Of a stretch of 64,000 nucleotides of DNA, positions 24,904 to 33,480 are shown one piece after another; within the stretch, counting starts at the first letter, position 1; each line of letters begins with the position of its first letter. The translations under genes and the position numbers were made by a program. The notes beneath the pieces were generated by a model. The model did not search any database. It worked only from the letters and a program-made list of their open reading frames with translations, and had not been told where the DNA came from. Source of the DNA: Leptofilum sp041748655 (GTDB lineage: Bacteria > Chloroflexota > Anaerolineae > Promineifilales > Promineifilaceae); NCBI GenBank assembly GCA_041748655.1, contig JBGTCV010000138.1, positions 10,053 through 74,052 on the forward strand. Direction: 5' to 3'.

Positions 24904-25853
24904 TTGGCCAGGTAAACGGCCGTATCCCCTACAAACAGCGGTGAATTGGCTTCTAAAACGGCCGTCTTCACATACCCCAGCCCCATTGCGCCGTTGGGGC
25001 CAACGGCCGTAGACGTCACCGTCCCCCCGTTTTTACCCTCAGCCTGAATCGTGCTGCCCGGCTCCAGCGGGCCGTCTGCCGTGAGCTTCACCAGTTTTTT
25101 GGCCAGCTTACCCCGGCTTTCCATGCGGGCAATGATCTCCTGGCCAATGTAGCATCCCTTGTTAAACGACACATCGGCCCATAAATCGGCTTCCAGCGGA
25201 ATATAATCGCTGGTTAGCTCCCGGCCAAAGCGGGGCAGCCCCGCCTCGATGCGCAAAAAGTCATAGGCGGCAGCATCGGCCACAAACAGATCTGTGTCGA
25301 GCAGCCGCTGCCACAGCGCTTCCCGGTCTTTTTCCTGGCCGATGACAAAGTAACCGTCGCCATGAATGGGGTCGGTGCGGTGCAGGTAGGCGGTGATGTC
25401 GCCCAGCTGGCTTTGCCGCCAATGGTGCAGGGGCAGCTCTTCATCGGTGAAGCCTGCCTGGATCGCTTTTTGCCGCGCTTGGGGGCCGTACAGGCCAAAG
25501 ATCACCGTGTCGCGGCTAATGTCCTGAATCTGAAAATCATCCTGAAAGAAGACAAAGCGCATCAGGTAGCGGGCGATGGCGTCGCTGTTGTTTTCGCCGG
25601 TGACGGCGTAAAGGGTGCTGCTGGTGGGGTAGAGCAGCACCCGATCAATGATTCGGCCAATGTCGGTGGTGAAAACCGTGGCGAGGCCTTCCCCTTTGGC
25701 CATTTTTTGCACCTTTTGGGTAGACATCCGGTTGATCAGGTCGAAGCGGGTTTCGCCGCTGAAGATGAGCATGCCCAGGTCGCTGCGGTCTGTGAGCACG
25801 GCCGTTTCCCTCGCCGCCTGGTAAACGATGGGATCAATTTGAGTTGGGTTCAT
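24900..25853 (-). CDS. ygfZ: YgfZ/GcvT-like folate-binding protein
   Basis: Cytoplasmic tetrahydrofolate-binding protein that supports Fe-S cluster enzymes. The family signature K-G-C-Y-x-G-Q-E is intact (KGCYIGQE), in the expected place about three quarters along the protein. Start chosen at 25853 (MNPTQID); a start 21 bp upstream is possible. The start overlaps the end of the DinB-like gene by 20 bp, so the two genes form an operon. Length (317 residues) is normal. Confidence 0.93.
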   Translation of the reverse strand: MNPTQIDPIVYQAARETAVLTDRSDLGMLIFSGETRFDLINRMSTQKVQKMAKGEGLATVFTTDIGRIIDRVLLYPTSSTLYAVTGENNSDAIARYLMRFVFFQDDFQIQDISRDTVIFGLYGPQARQKAIQAGFTDEELPLHHWRQSQLGDITAYLHRTDPIHGDGYFVIGQEKDREALWQRLLDTDLFVADAAAYDFLRIEAGLPRFGRELTSDYIPLEADLWADVSFNKGCYIGQEIIARMESRGKLAKKLVKLTADGPLEPGSTIQAEGKNGGTVTSTAVGPNGAMGLGYVKTAVLEANSPLFVGDTAVYLAN

Positions 25854-26388
25854 CCGGTGTCTCCTTTGGGGCAAGCAGCAGCAGCATGTCGTCGGCGGGA
25901 GCCTGCCATTTTTTGGCCAACGCTTCTACCTGGGGCAAGGTGCGCAGCTCTTGCTCATAGCTGATTTGGGCAATGAGCTGGGCCAGCGACTGGTTTTTGA
26001 GCCAGGGGAAATGCCCTTTCTGACTGAGCTGTTTTTCAGAGAACTCTTCCAGCCACTCTTCCAATTGAACACGCACCTGGGGCAAGTCGTCGAAAATGCG
26101 GTCGAGTTCGCGCCCCTGGTTTTCTTCGTGACGGAGACGGCCGTATTCCTCCCGGTTGTTCAATGCAGCCAGCAGGCGGGCGGGCTTTTTATTCTGCGAT
26201 GCCTGCATGAGCGCCGTCACCAGTTCCGATTCCCAGGCCGTTTGCTGCACCAGCAAATCGGCTACCGACCAGCTTCCCACAATATTGGGCGCCAGCAAAG
26301 CTTCGTCTGGCAGTTCGTCCAGAGCTACCAGCAAGCGTTCGCGACTACTGTCCAGGGCATCTAATAATTTCTCAACCGTTTCGGTCAT
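25834..26388 (-). CDS. DinB/ClbS-like four-helix protein with metal histidines replaced
   Basis: 184-residue helical protein. The N-terminal helix and the motif G-S-W-S-V-A-D-L-L-V-Q-Q-T-A-W-E match the DinB / ClbS-DfsB superfamily, where the pattern is W-S-x-x-D-x-x-x-H. Here the His position is Gln, and the C-terminal Y-x-H-x-x-x-H-like region reads Y-E-Q-E-L, again without His. Metal binding is therefore unlikely. Function unknown. It is probably co-transcribed with ygfZ. GGAGATT precedes the start. Confidence 0.7.
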   Translation of the reverse strand: MTETVEKLLDALDSSRERLLVALDELPDEALLAPNIVGSWSVADLLVQQTAWESELVTALMQASQNKKPARLLAALNNREEYGRLRHEENQGRELDRIFDDLPQVRVQLEEWLEEFSEKQLSQKGHFPWLKNQSLAQLIAQISYEQELRTLPQVEALAKKWQAPADDMLLLLAPKETPDEPNSN

Positions 26389-26827
26389 TATTCTTCAATC
26401 TCCACTTTCTAATTTCTCATGCCAGATCGCTTGCATTTTATCATGGGGGCGCAGCTTCGGGTAAGATTCTCATGCAGGGGCAAGGTGGTGGTGCGTTTTG
26501 GGGGAACGGCCGTATGACCCGTGCGTGACATCTATCACTTTATATCAGTGATATACCACCATCAAAAACAAGGAACACATCCGGTAAACTATAGTAAAAA
26601 TGGGCGATCTGGACGAAAATGAAGTGCATAGAAAATAAGTATTGTTAATACAAACCCCGATTTTGAGGCAAAAAACAGCAGGATAAGATAGAATCCTGAC
26701 AAAAGTTAATCATCGTTTACAAAAAGCCAAAGAAGCTGCACACCTGATCTTGATACCAGTATAATAAAAAATTAAGTAAACATCGATCCTGCAACAGGAT
26801 TTAACGAAAGTAAGATAATATTTAACA
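26389..26827. other. AT-rich intergenic region with palindrome and promoter
   Basis: This 439-bp region separates divergent genes. A perfect palindrome, TATATCA-G-TGATATA, lies at 26541-26555 and looks like an operator. A weak promoter (TGCACA, 17 bp, TATAAT) spans 26737-26765 on the plus strand. A second hexamer, TAATAT, lies 6 nt before the ATG at 26828. Base composition is clearly more AT-rich than the neighbouring genes. No open frame is convincing. Confidence 0.5.
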
Positions 26828-27187
26828 ATGAGCGACAGCCATTCAACAGCTATACCGTTACCTTCCCATGAAAACAACAGCTTTCCCGGCGGTCGCCAGG
26901 AAGTTCGCTGGGGAGTTGTTGCTCAGGCATCTGGTATTACGCCCGCAACCATCATTGCCGGTCGGTTACAAGCCGAAGGGCTGCCGGTGCGCGTCTGGCA
27001 AGAAGCAGCGGGGCAGGCCTTGGGTCTAACCGTTGGCCTGCTGGGCACGGGCTATGTGGCTGTGCCAGAACTGTATGTAGACCAGGCTCTGGAAATTCTG
27101 GGAACAGATTATGAAGAAGACCCGATGGATTGGTTCGATGAACTAGACGGTGATTTAGATAAGGACGATTTTGAAGCTGAAGGCTAA
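26828..27187 (+). CDS. DUF2007-like small acidic protein
   Basis: 119 residues. The central part (W-G-V-V-A-Q-A-S-G-I-T-P-A-T-I-I-A-G-R-L-Q-A-E-G-L-P-V) resembles the DUF2007 putative signal-transducing fold, related to PII-like ferredoxin folds. A very acidic tail (about 15 Asp/Glu in the last 25 residues) follows. No membrane segment. It precedes ccmE by 19 bp and may be its operon partner. Function unknown. Confidence 0.7.
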   Translation: MSDSHSTAIPLPSHENNSFPGGRQEVRWGVVAQASGITPATIIAGRLQAEGLPVRVWQEAAGQALGLTVGLLGTGYVAVPELYVDQALEILGTDYEEDPMDWFDELDGDLDKDDFEAEG

Positions 27188-27206
27188 CAATAAGGAGCGT
27201 TGATTG

Positions 27207-27716
27207 ATGGCAGATACTACCTGGACAAATACAGGCGAAGAAGCGCTTTTCCCAGCAAAGAGCAACCGGCTCAAGTTTGTGGTTGGGGGTGCCCTTCTTT
27301 TCTCCGCCATTGTGTATTTAATCGTAACCGCTATGAGCGGTAACACTCAGCTGTATAAAACGGTTGGCGAATTTTATGCAGAGCAAGATCGACTGGTTGG
27401 GCGTGATTTGCGCGTAGCTGGTTTTGTTATAGGCGATTCTATTGAGTATGTTCAAATTGATGCCACGACTTCCCGTCTGACGTTTGATATTGTGGATGAC
27501 ATTAATAATCCCAGCCAACGGCTGCACATAGTGGCTATGAATGAGCCAAAACCAGACCTTTTACAGCATGAAGCCCAGGCGATGGTAGAAGGCAGCGCCA
27601 ATGAAAATGGCGAGTTCATTGCCAATTCGGGTGGTTTGATGCTGAAATGCCCCACTCGTTATGAGGAATTGGACCCCGCCGGACACCCTGACAACGTTGA
27701 GATGGGTGTCAATTAG
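27207..27716 (+). CDS. ccmE: Cytochrome c maturation heme chaperone CcmE, CxxxY variant
   Basis: Membrane-anchored periplasmic heme chaperone: N-terminal helix at about residues 25-47, then the OB-fold domain (Y-A-E-Q-D-R-L-V-G-R-D-L-R-V-A-G-F-V-I). The usual heme-binding HxxxY motif is replaced by Cys148-Pro-Thr-Arg-Tyr152, a CxxxY variant known from Desulfovibrio and archaea. Start ATG at 27207 has AAGGAG nine bases before it. The ccmF gene follows after a structured 266-bp gap. ccmABC are not in the window. Confidence 0.92.
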   Translation: MADTTWTNTGEEALFPAKSNRLKFVVGGALLFSAIVYLIVTAMSGNTQLYKTVGEFYAEQDRLVGRDLRVAGFVIGDSIEYVQIDATTSRLTFDIVDDINNPSQRLHIVAMNEPKPDLLQHEAQAMVEGSANENGEFIANSGGLMLKCPTRYEELDPAGHPDNVEMGVN

Positions 27717-27734
27717 TTACAGATAGCAAAAATC

Positions 27735-27806
27735 CCTCTAGGAATAAGGCCAATTCCAGAAAATAATGATCCAAAAATCGAGCGTATTTCTGGAATTGGC
27801 TAGAGG
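27735..27806 (+). terminator. Long hairpin 1 between ccmE and ccmF
   Basis: GCCAATTCCAGAAA (27749-27762) pairs perfectly with TTTCTGGAATTGGC (27787-27800), extended by CCTCTA/TAGAGG across an 8-nt bulge. CTTTTTCGG follows, so it can act as a terminator or attenuator after ccmE. Confidence 0.7.
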
Positions 27807-27848
27807 CTTTTTCGGGACGAATGGGATCATTAAATTTCCGAAAAAGCC
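27805..27848 (+). other. Hairpin 2, overlapping hairpin 1
   Basis: GGCTTTTTCGG (27805-27815) pairs perfectly with CCGAAAAAGCC (27838-27848). It uses the T-tract of hairpin 1, so its formation would remove that terminator signal. This could be a switch. Confidence 0.6.
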
Positions 27849-27871
27849 TAACTTCTATTTTTCAGAAGATT

Positions 27872-27906
27872 GGAGCGTGGTGATGAACCACTCTCCAGTT
27901 TTTTTC
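27872..27906 (+). terminator. Hairpin 3 with T-run upstream of ccmF
   Basis: GGAGCGTGGT pairs with ACCACTCTCC (one G-T) around GATGA, followed by AGTTTTTTT. This is a textbook intrinsic terminator, 77 bp before the ccmF start. Confidence 0.85.
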
Positions 27907-27982
27907 TCTTTATTCCCCAAAAGCACACGATTATTTTAACCCTTTGGGGGTTTAGAGAATTGATTGTTAGGAAGAGAGAGCC

Positions 27983-29977
27983 ATGATCGCTGACATAGGT
28001 TTTATCGCATTAGTTTTAGCGTTGATTGCGGCCGTTTATGCAGCGGCGGCGGCTTATTACGGCCGTCATACCAACCAACCCCGTTGGGTAGAAAGCGCCC
28101 GCAATGCCACCATCGCAACCTTTCCCCTCATCACCATCTCCTGCCTGATCATCATTTATTCATTGGTCCAGGGAGATTTCTCAATAGAGTATGTCTGGCG
28201 TGTAAGCAGCCGGGAGATGCCCACCTACCTGAAAGTCACTGCCCTGTGGGGTGGTCAGGCTGGGTCGCTGCTGTTTTGGAACCTTTTGTTGGCGGCCTTT
28301 ACTGCGGCAGCCATGGCTCGTAACTGGAACAAACATAAAGAGCTGATGCCGTATGCCATTATGGTCGCCAGCTTTACCCAGATATTTTTTATCGCCATCT
28401 CCCTTTTTGTGGAAAACCCCTTCGCCCGCCTGGGTTTTATGCCTGCCGATGGCAACGGCCTAAACCCGCTGCTGCGTCATCCCGGCATGATTATTCATCC
28501 CCCCATGCTTTACCTTGGCTTTGTTGGTTTTACCATTCCGTATGCTTTTGCCATGTCAGCACTCATTTCTGGCAAATTGGATGATGTCTGGATCAAGATT
28601 ACGCGCCGCTGGACGCTGGTAGCCTGGCTCTTCCTGAGCCTGGGTCTTATTTTAGGCGGCCGTTGGGCCTACGACGTGCTGGGCTGGGGCGGCTATTGGG
28701 CCTGGGACCCGGTGGAAAACGCTTCCTTCATGCCCTGGCTGGCGGGAACTGCTTTTCTGCATTCTGTTATGATCCAGGAAAAGCGGAACATGTTTAAAAT
28801 GTGGAATATGTTCCTCATCGTGCTGACTTATTGTCTGGTTCTGTACGGAACCTTTATCGTGCGCAGTGGGGTCATTTCTTCGGTCCACTCATTTGCCCAA
28901 TCAGCCATCGGGCCGCTTTTCTTTGGCTTTATCTCCATCATGTTTGTCTTTTCAGCTTACTGGATGCTCAAGCGACGTGTGGCGCTGCATTCTGAAAACA
29001 AGCTTAACTCGCTTATCTCCCGCGAAGCGGCCTTTCTTTACAACAATTTCCTGATTTTGGCCATTTTGCTGGTAGTTTTCCTGTTTACCAATTACCCCAT
29101 TTTTTCTGAATTGGTAACGGGGGAAAAGGGGTTTGTGGGGCCGCCCGTCTATGAGCAGGCGCTGGCCCCCCTCTTTGTGGTGCTGCTGCTGCTCATGGGC
29201 GTTGCCCCACTAACGATGTGGTATCGCTCCAGCGCCGAGCGGATTGGTATGATGCTGCGCTGGCCAGCGCTGGCGGCCCTGGTTTTCATTGGCATTTTAT
29301 TTGCCCTGGGTATTCGTGGCTGGGGCGCTTTGTTAGGCTTCTGGGTCGTCTCTTTTTCACTGATTTTAACGCTGCTGGAGTTCTGGAAAGGCACACGAGC
29401 GCGGATGAAGCGGGGTGATAATGCGTGGGTGGCTTTCTCTGGCCTGATGGCGCGGAACCGGCGGCGATATGGTGGCTACTGGATTCATCTGGGCGTCATT
29501 GTGATGGGCTTTGGCATTATTGGCGTAGAGATTTTCCAGCAGCAGACGCAGATTCGGTTGGCTGTGGGGGAAACGGCCGCTTTAGGACATTACGAGATGC
29601 AGTTCCTGGGCGCGACTCGCTACCCTGGCCCGGATGATTTGCTTATTACGGAAGCGACGGTGGATGTGTATGACAACGGCCGTTACGTGGGCCAGCTCAA
29701 ACCACGCACTGAGCTGTATACCCGTACCAACCAGCCGATGACGATTCCCAGCGCCCGCTCCACCATCACAGAAGATTTTTATGTCTTGATGATCAATTGG
29801 GAACCCACCACGGCCGATCAGGCAACCTTCCGCATCTACCTGAATCCGCTGATCAATTGGGTGTGGGCCGGTGGCTTTATCTTTGTCATTGGCACGCTTA
29901 TTGCGGCCTGGCCAGACCCGGTGGCAGAACGTTCGTTGGTGAGACGGCCTCGCCAGGCGACCGTGCCTACGGACTGA
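27983..29977 (+). CDS. ccmF: Cytochrome c heme lyase CcmF
   Basis: Large polytopic heme-handling protein of system I cytochrome c maturation. The WWD-type heme motif G-G-Y-W-A-W-D-P-V-E-N is intact, with flanking His candidates (L-R-H-P-G-M-I-I-H-P and F-L-H-S). About 14 hydrophobic segments and a periplasmic domain near the C-terminus are visible. Length 664 is typical. AGGAAGAGAGAG precedes the ATG. Downstream genes follow with gaps of 3-16 bp, so ccmF leads an operon of five or six genes. Confidence 0.95.
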   Translation: MIADIGFIALVLALIAAVYAAAAAYYGRHTNQPRWVESARNATIATFPLITISCLIIIYSLVQGDFSIEYVWRVSSREMPTYLKVTALWGGQAGSLLFWNLLLAAFTAAAMARNWNKHKELMPYAIMVASFTQIFFIAISLFVENPFARLGFMPADGNGLNPLLRHPGMIIHPPMLYLGFVGFTIPYAFAMSALISGKLDDVWIKITRRWTLVAWLFLSLGLILGGRWAYDVLGWGGYWAWDPVENASFMPWLAGTAFLHSVMIQEKRNMFKMWNMFLIVLTYCLVLYGTFIVRSGVISSVHSFAQSAIGPLFFGFISIMFVFSAYWMLKRRVALHSENKLNSLISREAAFLYNNFLILAILLVVFLFTNYPIFSELVTGEKGFVGPPVYEQALAPLFVVLLLLMGVAPLTMWYRSSAERIGMMLRWPALAALVFIGILFALGIRGWGALLGFWVVSFSLILTLLEFWKGTRARMKRGDNAWVAFSGLMARNRRRYGGYWIHLGVIVMGFGIIGVEIFQQQTQIRLAVGETAALGHYEMQFLGATRYPGPDDLLITEATVDVYDNGRYVGQLKPRTELYTRTNQPMTIPSARSTITEDFYVLMINWEPTTADQATFRIYLNPLINWVWAGGFIFVIGTLIAAWPDPVAERSLVRRPRQATVPTD

Positions 29978-29989
29978 TTACCAAACTGA

Positions 29990-30514
29990 GTGAGGTTCAT
30001 TGTGCCCTTTTTTTTACGATTTAAACATTTTGGAACGGCCGTTTTCCTGCTTCTCGGCCTTTTCTTGTTGGTTACACCAGCCGCTGCCCAGGATGTTCCT
30101 GTAACAGATGATGATGTGAATGCGGTAGCCAAAGATTTGTTCTGTCCCGTGTGCGAAAGCACACCGTTGGATGTCTGCCCCACGCAGGCATGTGCCGACT
30201 GGCGCGATCTGATCCGGCAGCAGCTTTCTGAAGGGTACACGCCGCAAGAGGTGCAGGAATATTTTGCCCGGCAGTACGGTAGTGGTGTGCTGGCTAACCC
30301 GCCCAAGCGCGGCTTTAGCCTTGTTTTATGGCTGCTGCCAGTCGTAGCGATAGTGGTGGGCGGTGTGTTTTTCAGCCGTTACCTGAACGCTTTACGCGCT
30401 TCGGCGGCTGGTGATCATGAAGAGTTGGCAACGGCCGTTCCTGACCCCCCTATACAGCCCCTTTCCCAGGATGATTACAAAACCAGGCTGGAAGATGAGT
30501 TACGCAACAGGTAA
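29990..30514 (+). CDS. ccmH: CcmH-like cytochrome c maturation protein
   Basis: 174 residues: cleavable or anchoring N-terminal helix (residues 14-34), a CcmH/CycL domain, then a C-terminal membrane helix (about 108-130) and a short cytoplasmic tail. The thiol motif is D-L-F-C-P-V-C (the family has L-R-C-x-x-C), followed by two further Cys in DVCPTQAC. The family reduces apocytochrome thiols. Start is a GTG 13 bp after ccmF. The pair of extra cysteines is unusual. Confidence 0.88.
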   Translation: MRFIVPFFLRFKHFGTAVFLLLGLFLLVTPAAAQDVPVTDDDVNAVAKDLFCPVCESTPLDVCPTQACADWRDLIRQQLSEGYTPQEVQEYFARQYGSGVLANPPKRGFSLVLWLLPVVAIVVGGVFFSRYLNALRASAAGDHEELATAVPDPPIQPLSQDDYKTRLEDELRNR

Positions 30515-30519
30515 ATATT

Positions 30520-31101
30520 ATGAGTGATATGGCAAATCCAATCGAGCAGTCGCAAAAATCGTCACGCAACCTTACCAGCATCATCGTTTGGGTTGTGGTG
30601 TTGGGCCTGCTGGCCATATTGGGCTGGGCGCTCATCAACAGCACCGCACCCCGCCCCGAAGCCGGGCAGCCAGCTCCCGCATTCACCCTGCAATTTTTTG
30701 AAGGGTATGAATGGCAGGGCAAAACGACCGCTTCCCTGGATGATATGAACGGCCAGATTGTGGTCCTCAACTTCTGGGCTTCCTGGTGTGTGGAATGCCG
30801 CGTGGAAACCAGGGAGCTAGAGGCCGCCTGGCAAAAATATGCTGACCAGGGCGTCGTTTTTTTGGCCGTGGCTTACGCCGATGTAGAACCCAAATCTATC
30901 GCCTACATGGAAGAGTTTGCCGTAACCTTCCCCCATGCGCCCGACCTGGGTACACGCATCTCTAACAGTTACGAAATTACCGGCGTACCGGAAACGTTCA
31001 TCATCGACCAAAATGGCGAGATTGCCTATGTGCAAATTGGCCCCATCAAAGGCAGCACGCTGGACGCCGTGATCGGCCAACTTTTGGCAGACGGAGGATG
31101 A
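30520..31101 (+). CDS. ccmG: Thioredoxin-like thiol-disulfide protein CcmG/ResA
   Basis: 193 residues with one N-terminal membrane helix (about 20-42) and a periplasmic TlpA-like thioredoxin domain. The active site is W-A-S-W-C-V-E-C and the cis-proline segment is G-V-P-E-T-F-I-I-D. The acidic Glu in C-V-E-C is typical of reductive, substrate-specific CcmG/ResA proteins. It starts 6 bp after the ccmH-like gene. Confidence 0.92.
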   Translation: MSDMANPIEQSQKSSRNLTSIIVWVVVLGLLAILGWALINSTAPRPEAGQPAPAFTLQFFEGYEWQGKTTASLDDMNGQIVVLNFWASWCVECRVETRELEAAWQKYADQGVVFLAVAYADVEPKSIAYMEEFAVTFPHAPDLGTRISNSYEITGVPETFIIDQNGEIAYVQIGPIKGSTLDAVIGQLLADGG

Positions 31102-31117
31102 GCAGGATAAAACAACT

Positions 31118-31633
31118 ATGGCAATTGGTTCAATTTTATTAGGTGTGGCTCTTTTGGTGTTGCTGGCTTTGTTTATTGCCCGTCCCTTTTTGAGCCCCCA
31201 AGAAAAAGAAGCTGTGCTAACCGAGCAGCAGCTGTTATTGAATGAAAAAGAAGCGCTGCTGGACCAAATTCAGCTGCTGGATTTTGACCATGATACGGGC
31301 AAACTGCCCACGGAACTCCATGCATTCCAGCGGGAGCGGCTGGTGGAACAGGCAACGGCCGTTCTGCAAGCGCTAGATGCGGCAGGGGGCGACCCTGCCA
31401 CCCACCCTGTGTTGGAAGCAGAAAGCAGTATCGATGGGATAGATAGCGAAATTGAAGCCGCCATTGCCCGAATGCGGCGGCAGCGCAGCCAGACACCTGC
31501 CTCTGTCCCCGGCCCAATGAATGGGCACGCCCGTTTTTGTCCCCAATGCGGCATGTCCACCGATCCTGGCGATAAATTTTGCGTCCAATGTGGCCATAAT
31601 CTAACCCTAACGACTTCTACAAATAGTGCGTGA
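31118..31633 (+). CDS. Membrane-anchored zinc-ribbon protein in ccm cluster
   Basis: 171 residues. An N-terminal membrane helix (5-27) leads into a helical, coiled-coil-like cytoplasmic region (about 35-125) resembling the N-terminus of CcmI/CycH proteins (L-L-N-E-K-E-A-L-L-D-Q-I-Q-L-L-D-F-D-H-D-T-G-K-L). A C-terminal zinc ribbon follows, C-P-Q-C-x12-C-V-Q-C. A CcmI-like scaffold role in the maturation complex is a guess from context. AGGAT lies upstream of the ATG. Confidence 0.75.
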   Translation: MAIGSILLGVALLVLLALFIARPFLSPQEKEAVLTEQQLLLNEKEALLDQIQLLDFDHDTGKLPTELHAFQRERLVEQATAVLQALDAAGGDPATHPVLEAESSIDGIDSEIEAAIARMRRQRSQTPASVPGPMNGHARFCPQCGMSTDPGDKFCVQCGHNLTLTTSTNSA

Positions 31634-31636
31634 GTA

Positions 31637-33475
31637 ATGATGAACAATATCCAACCATTTAGCCCAGCAAACCGACGTTTGCTGGCAATTTTAGCTGCCC
31701 TGGCTGCGCTTTTTATAGGCGTGCTGATTGTGCCCGCTGGACAAACCGCAGCCCAGGATGCAACACCGCCCACCACCCCGCCAGACGCGGCCAACGGCCT
31801 GGAAATTTACAATGAGCGCTGCGTGGTTTGCCACGGCGAACTGGGGGATGGGCAAGGGATTCAGGCGCTTCAGGCTGGTCTGGAACCGGCCACGCTGGCA
31901 GATCCAACTTACCGGATAACGGCCGTTCCCGCCCTCATGTTTGATAGTATCAGCAGCGGTAATTTAGCCGCCGGTATGCCCCCCTTTGGCCCGGCCAGCA
32001 GTAACCCGCTTAGTGACGCCGAAATTTGGGATTTGGTCGCCCTGGCTTACAGCTTTAGCACCCGCTCCACCGACATTGCCGCTGGCGAAGCGCTGGCCAC
32101 TGAGCTGGAAGCCGATACCGACACCTGGCCAGGTTTGGATTACTGGTTCAGCCGCAGCAATGAAGCAATTTTGGCAGAGCTGGCAGGCGAAGACGTGCTG
32201 GGAATTGATGTAAGTGGTTTGAGCGACGCGGAGAAGCTGTCTTTAGTTGATTACGGCCGTTCCCTTCATTACACCTATATCGACCCATTAGCCGCTTTTG
32301 CCCCCGTTCCGCTAGCCACCATTGGCGGGCAGGTGATCAACGGCACGACCAGCGAATCTGTCACCGAAGGCGAGGTTCGTTTGCGGGCCTTTACCGTGCA
32401 GCTGCAAGAAATGTATTCAGCAACGGTGCCCATTAACGAGGATGGCAGCTTTGAATTTCAGGTAGAAAACGCCTCTGCGGAATGGGTTTTTCTGGGAGAT
32501 GTGGTTTATGGCGATCTCGTCTTCAACAGCAATGCGGTTCAGGTTTCCAACCAACAGCCCGCTGCCCAAATACCGGTTTTTGTCTTCGACACCACCTCAG
32601 ACCCAACGGCCGTTTCCATCGACCGGCTGCACATCATTTTAACCTTTGCCCAGGATCGGTTGATGGTTTCTGAGCTGTATCTGGTTAGCAACCGGGCAAC
32701 GGCCGTTTTCATCGGTAAAAGTGGTGATCTAGATCAGGGCACTGTGGAGTTTGGCTTGCCTGCAGGAGCCGAAAACATCAGCTTCCAGCGCGGCTTTAGC
32801 ACCTCCTTCGACAGCTTTATTCCCGTCAACGATATGATTCAAACCGATACCAGCTGGGCCGACACTGTGCCTTTGCGTCCCGGTTCTGGCAGCCTGAACC
32901 TGCTGGTAAGCTACGACCTGCCCTACAACGATGGCCTGCTGCTGGCCCATCCCCTGGCGTACCCGGTTAACGGCAGCGCCAGCGTCATTATGGCCGATGC
33001 CGGCGTAACCATTCAGGATGAAGGTTGGGTGTCGCAGGGGGCGCAAACCGCTGCCACTGGCACCTTCGTCAGCTATCTCAACACCAATCTGGCCAGTGCC
33101 GATGCCCTCAGCCTGACGCTGAACGGCCGTCCCAGCCAAATTGTCGATGCTCAGGGGAACCTGATGCCGGTGCGCAACGAAACCAATGAGCTGATTGTGG
33201 GCGGTGTTGGGCTGGCCGCCATGCTGGCCGTTGGCTTTTTCCTGGTGCAGCGGTGGCGTACGCCCGCGCTGGACGACTTTGCGTTGGACTCTGTTCAACA
33301 GGCCGCAGTGGCTACAGCTGCTCCCAAACCAGCCCAGCGCGACGCAAACAAAGCGGCTCTGCTGCAGGCCATTGCCGAGCTGGATGATGCCTATGAGGCG
33401 GGCGAGCTGAATGAGGACGATTACCAGACACAGCGAAATGAGTTAAAGCGGTTGGTAACGGCCGTTTGGAATTAA
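31637..33475 (+). CDS. Membrane-anchored mono-heme c-type cytochrome protein
   Basis: 612 residues: signal peptide (about 14-38), a cytochrome c domain with heme motif C62-V-V-C-H66 and a likely axial Met in NLAAGMPPFG, then a long beta-rich extracytoplasmic region (about 215-510), a membrane helix at about 516-538, and a cytoplasmic tail. The tail ends in an E-L-D-D-A-Y-E-A-G-E-L-N-E-D-D-Y segment resembling SHOCT domains. It is the only c-type cytochrome in the window and closes the ccm operon, so it is probably a client of the maturation genes. An electron-transfer or heme-sensing role is open. Confidence 0.85.
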   Translation: MMNNIQPFSPANRRLLAILAALAALFIGVLIVPAGQTAAQDATPPTTPPDAANGLEIYNERCVVCHGELGDGQGIQALQAGLEPATLADPTYRITAVPALMFDSISSGNLAAGMPPFGPASSNPLSDAEIWDLVALAYSFSTRSTDIAAGEALATELEADTDTWPGLDYWFSRSNEAILAELAGEDVLGIDVSGLSDAEKLSLVDYGRSLHYTYIDPLAAFAPVPLATIGGQVINGTTSESVTEGEVRLRAFTVQLQEMYSATVPINEDGSFEFQVENASAEWVFLGDVVYGDLVFNSNAVQVSNQQPAAQIPVFVFDTTSDPTAVSIDRLHIILTFAQDRLMVSELYLVSNRATAVFIGKSGDLDQGTVEFGLPAGAENISFQRGFSTSFDSFIPVNDMIQTDTSWADTVPLRPGSGSLNLLVSYDLPYNDGLLLAHPLAYPVNGSASVIMADAGVTIQDEGWVSQGAQTAATGTFVSYLNTNLASADALSLTLNGRPSQIVDAQGNLMPVRNETNELIVGGVGLAAMLAVGFFLVQRWRTPALDDFALDSVQQAAVATAAPKPAQRDANKAALLQAIAELDDAYEAGELNEDDYQTQRNELKRLVTAVWN

Positions 33476-33480
33476 CCCCC

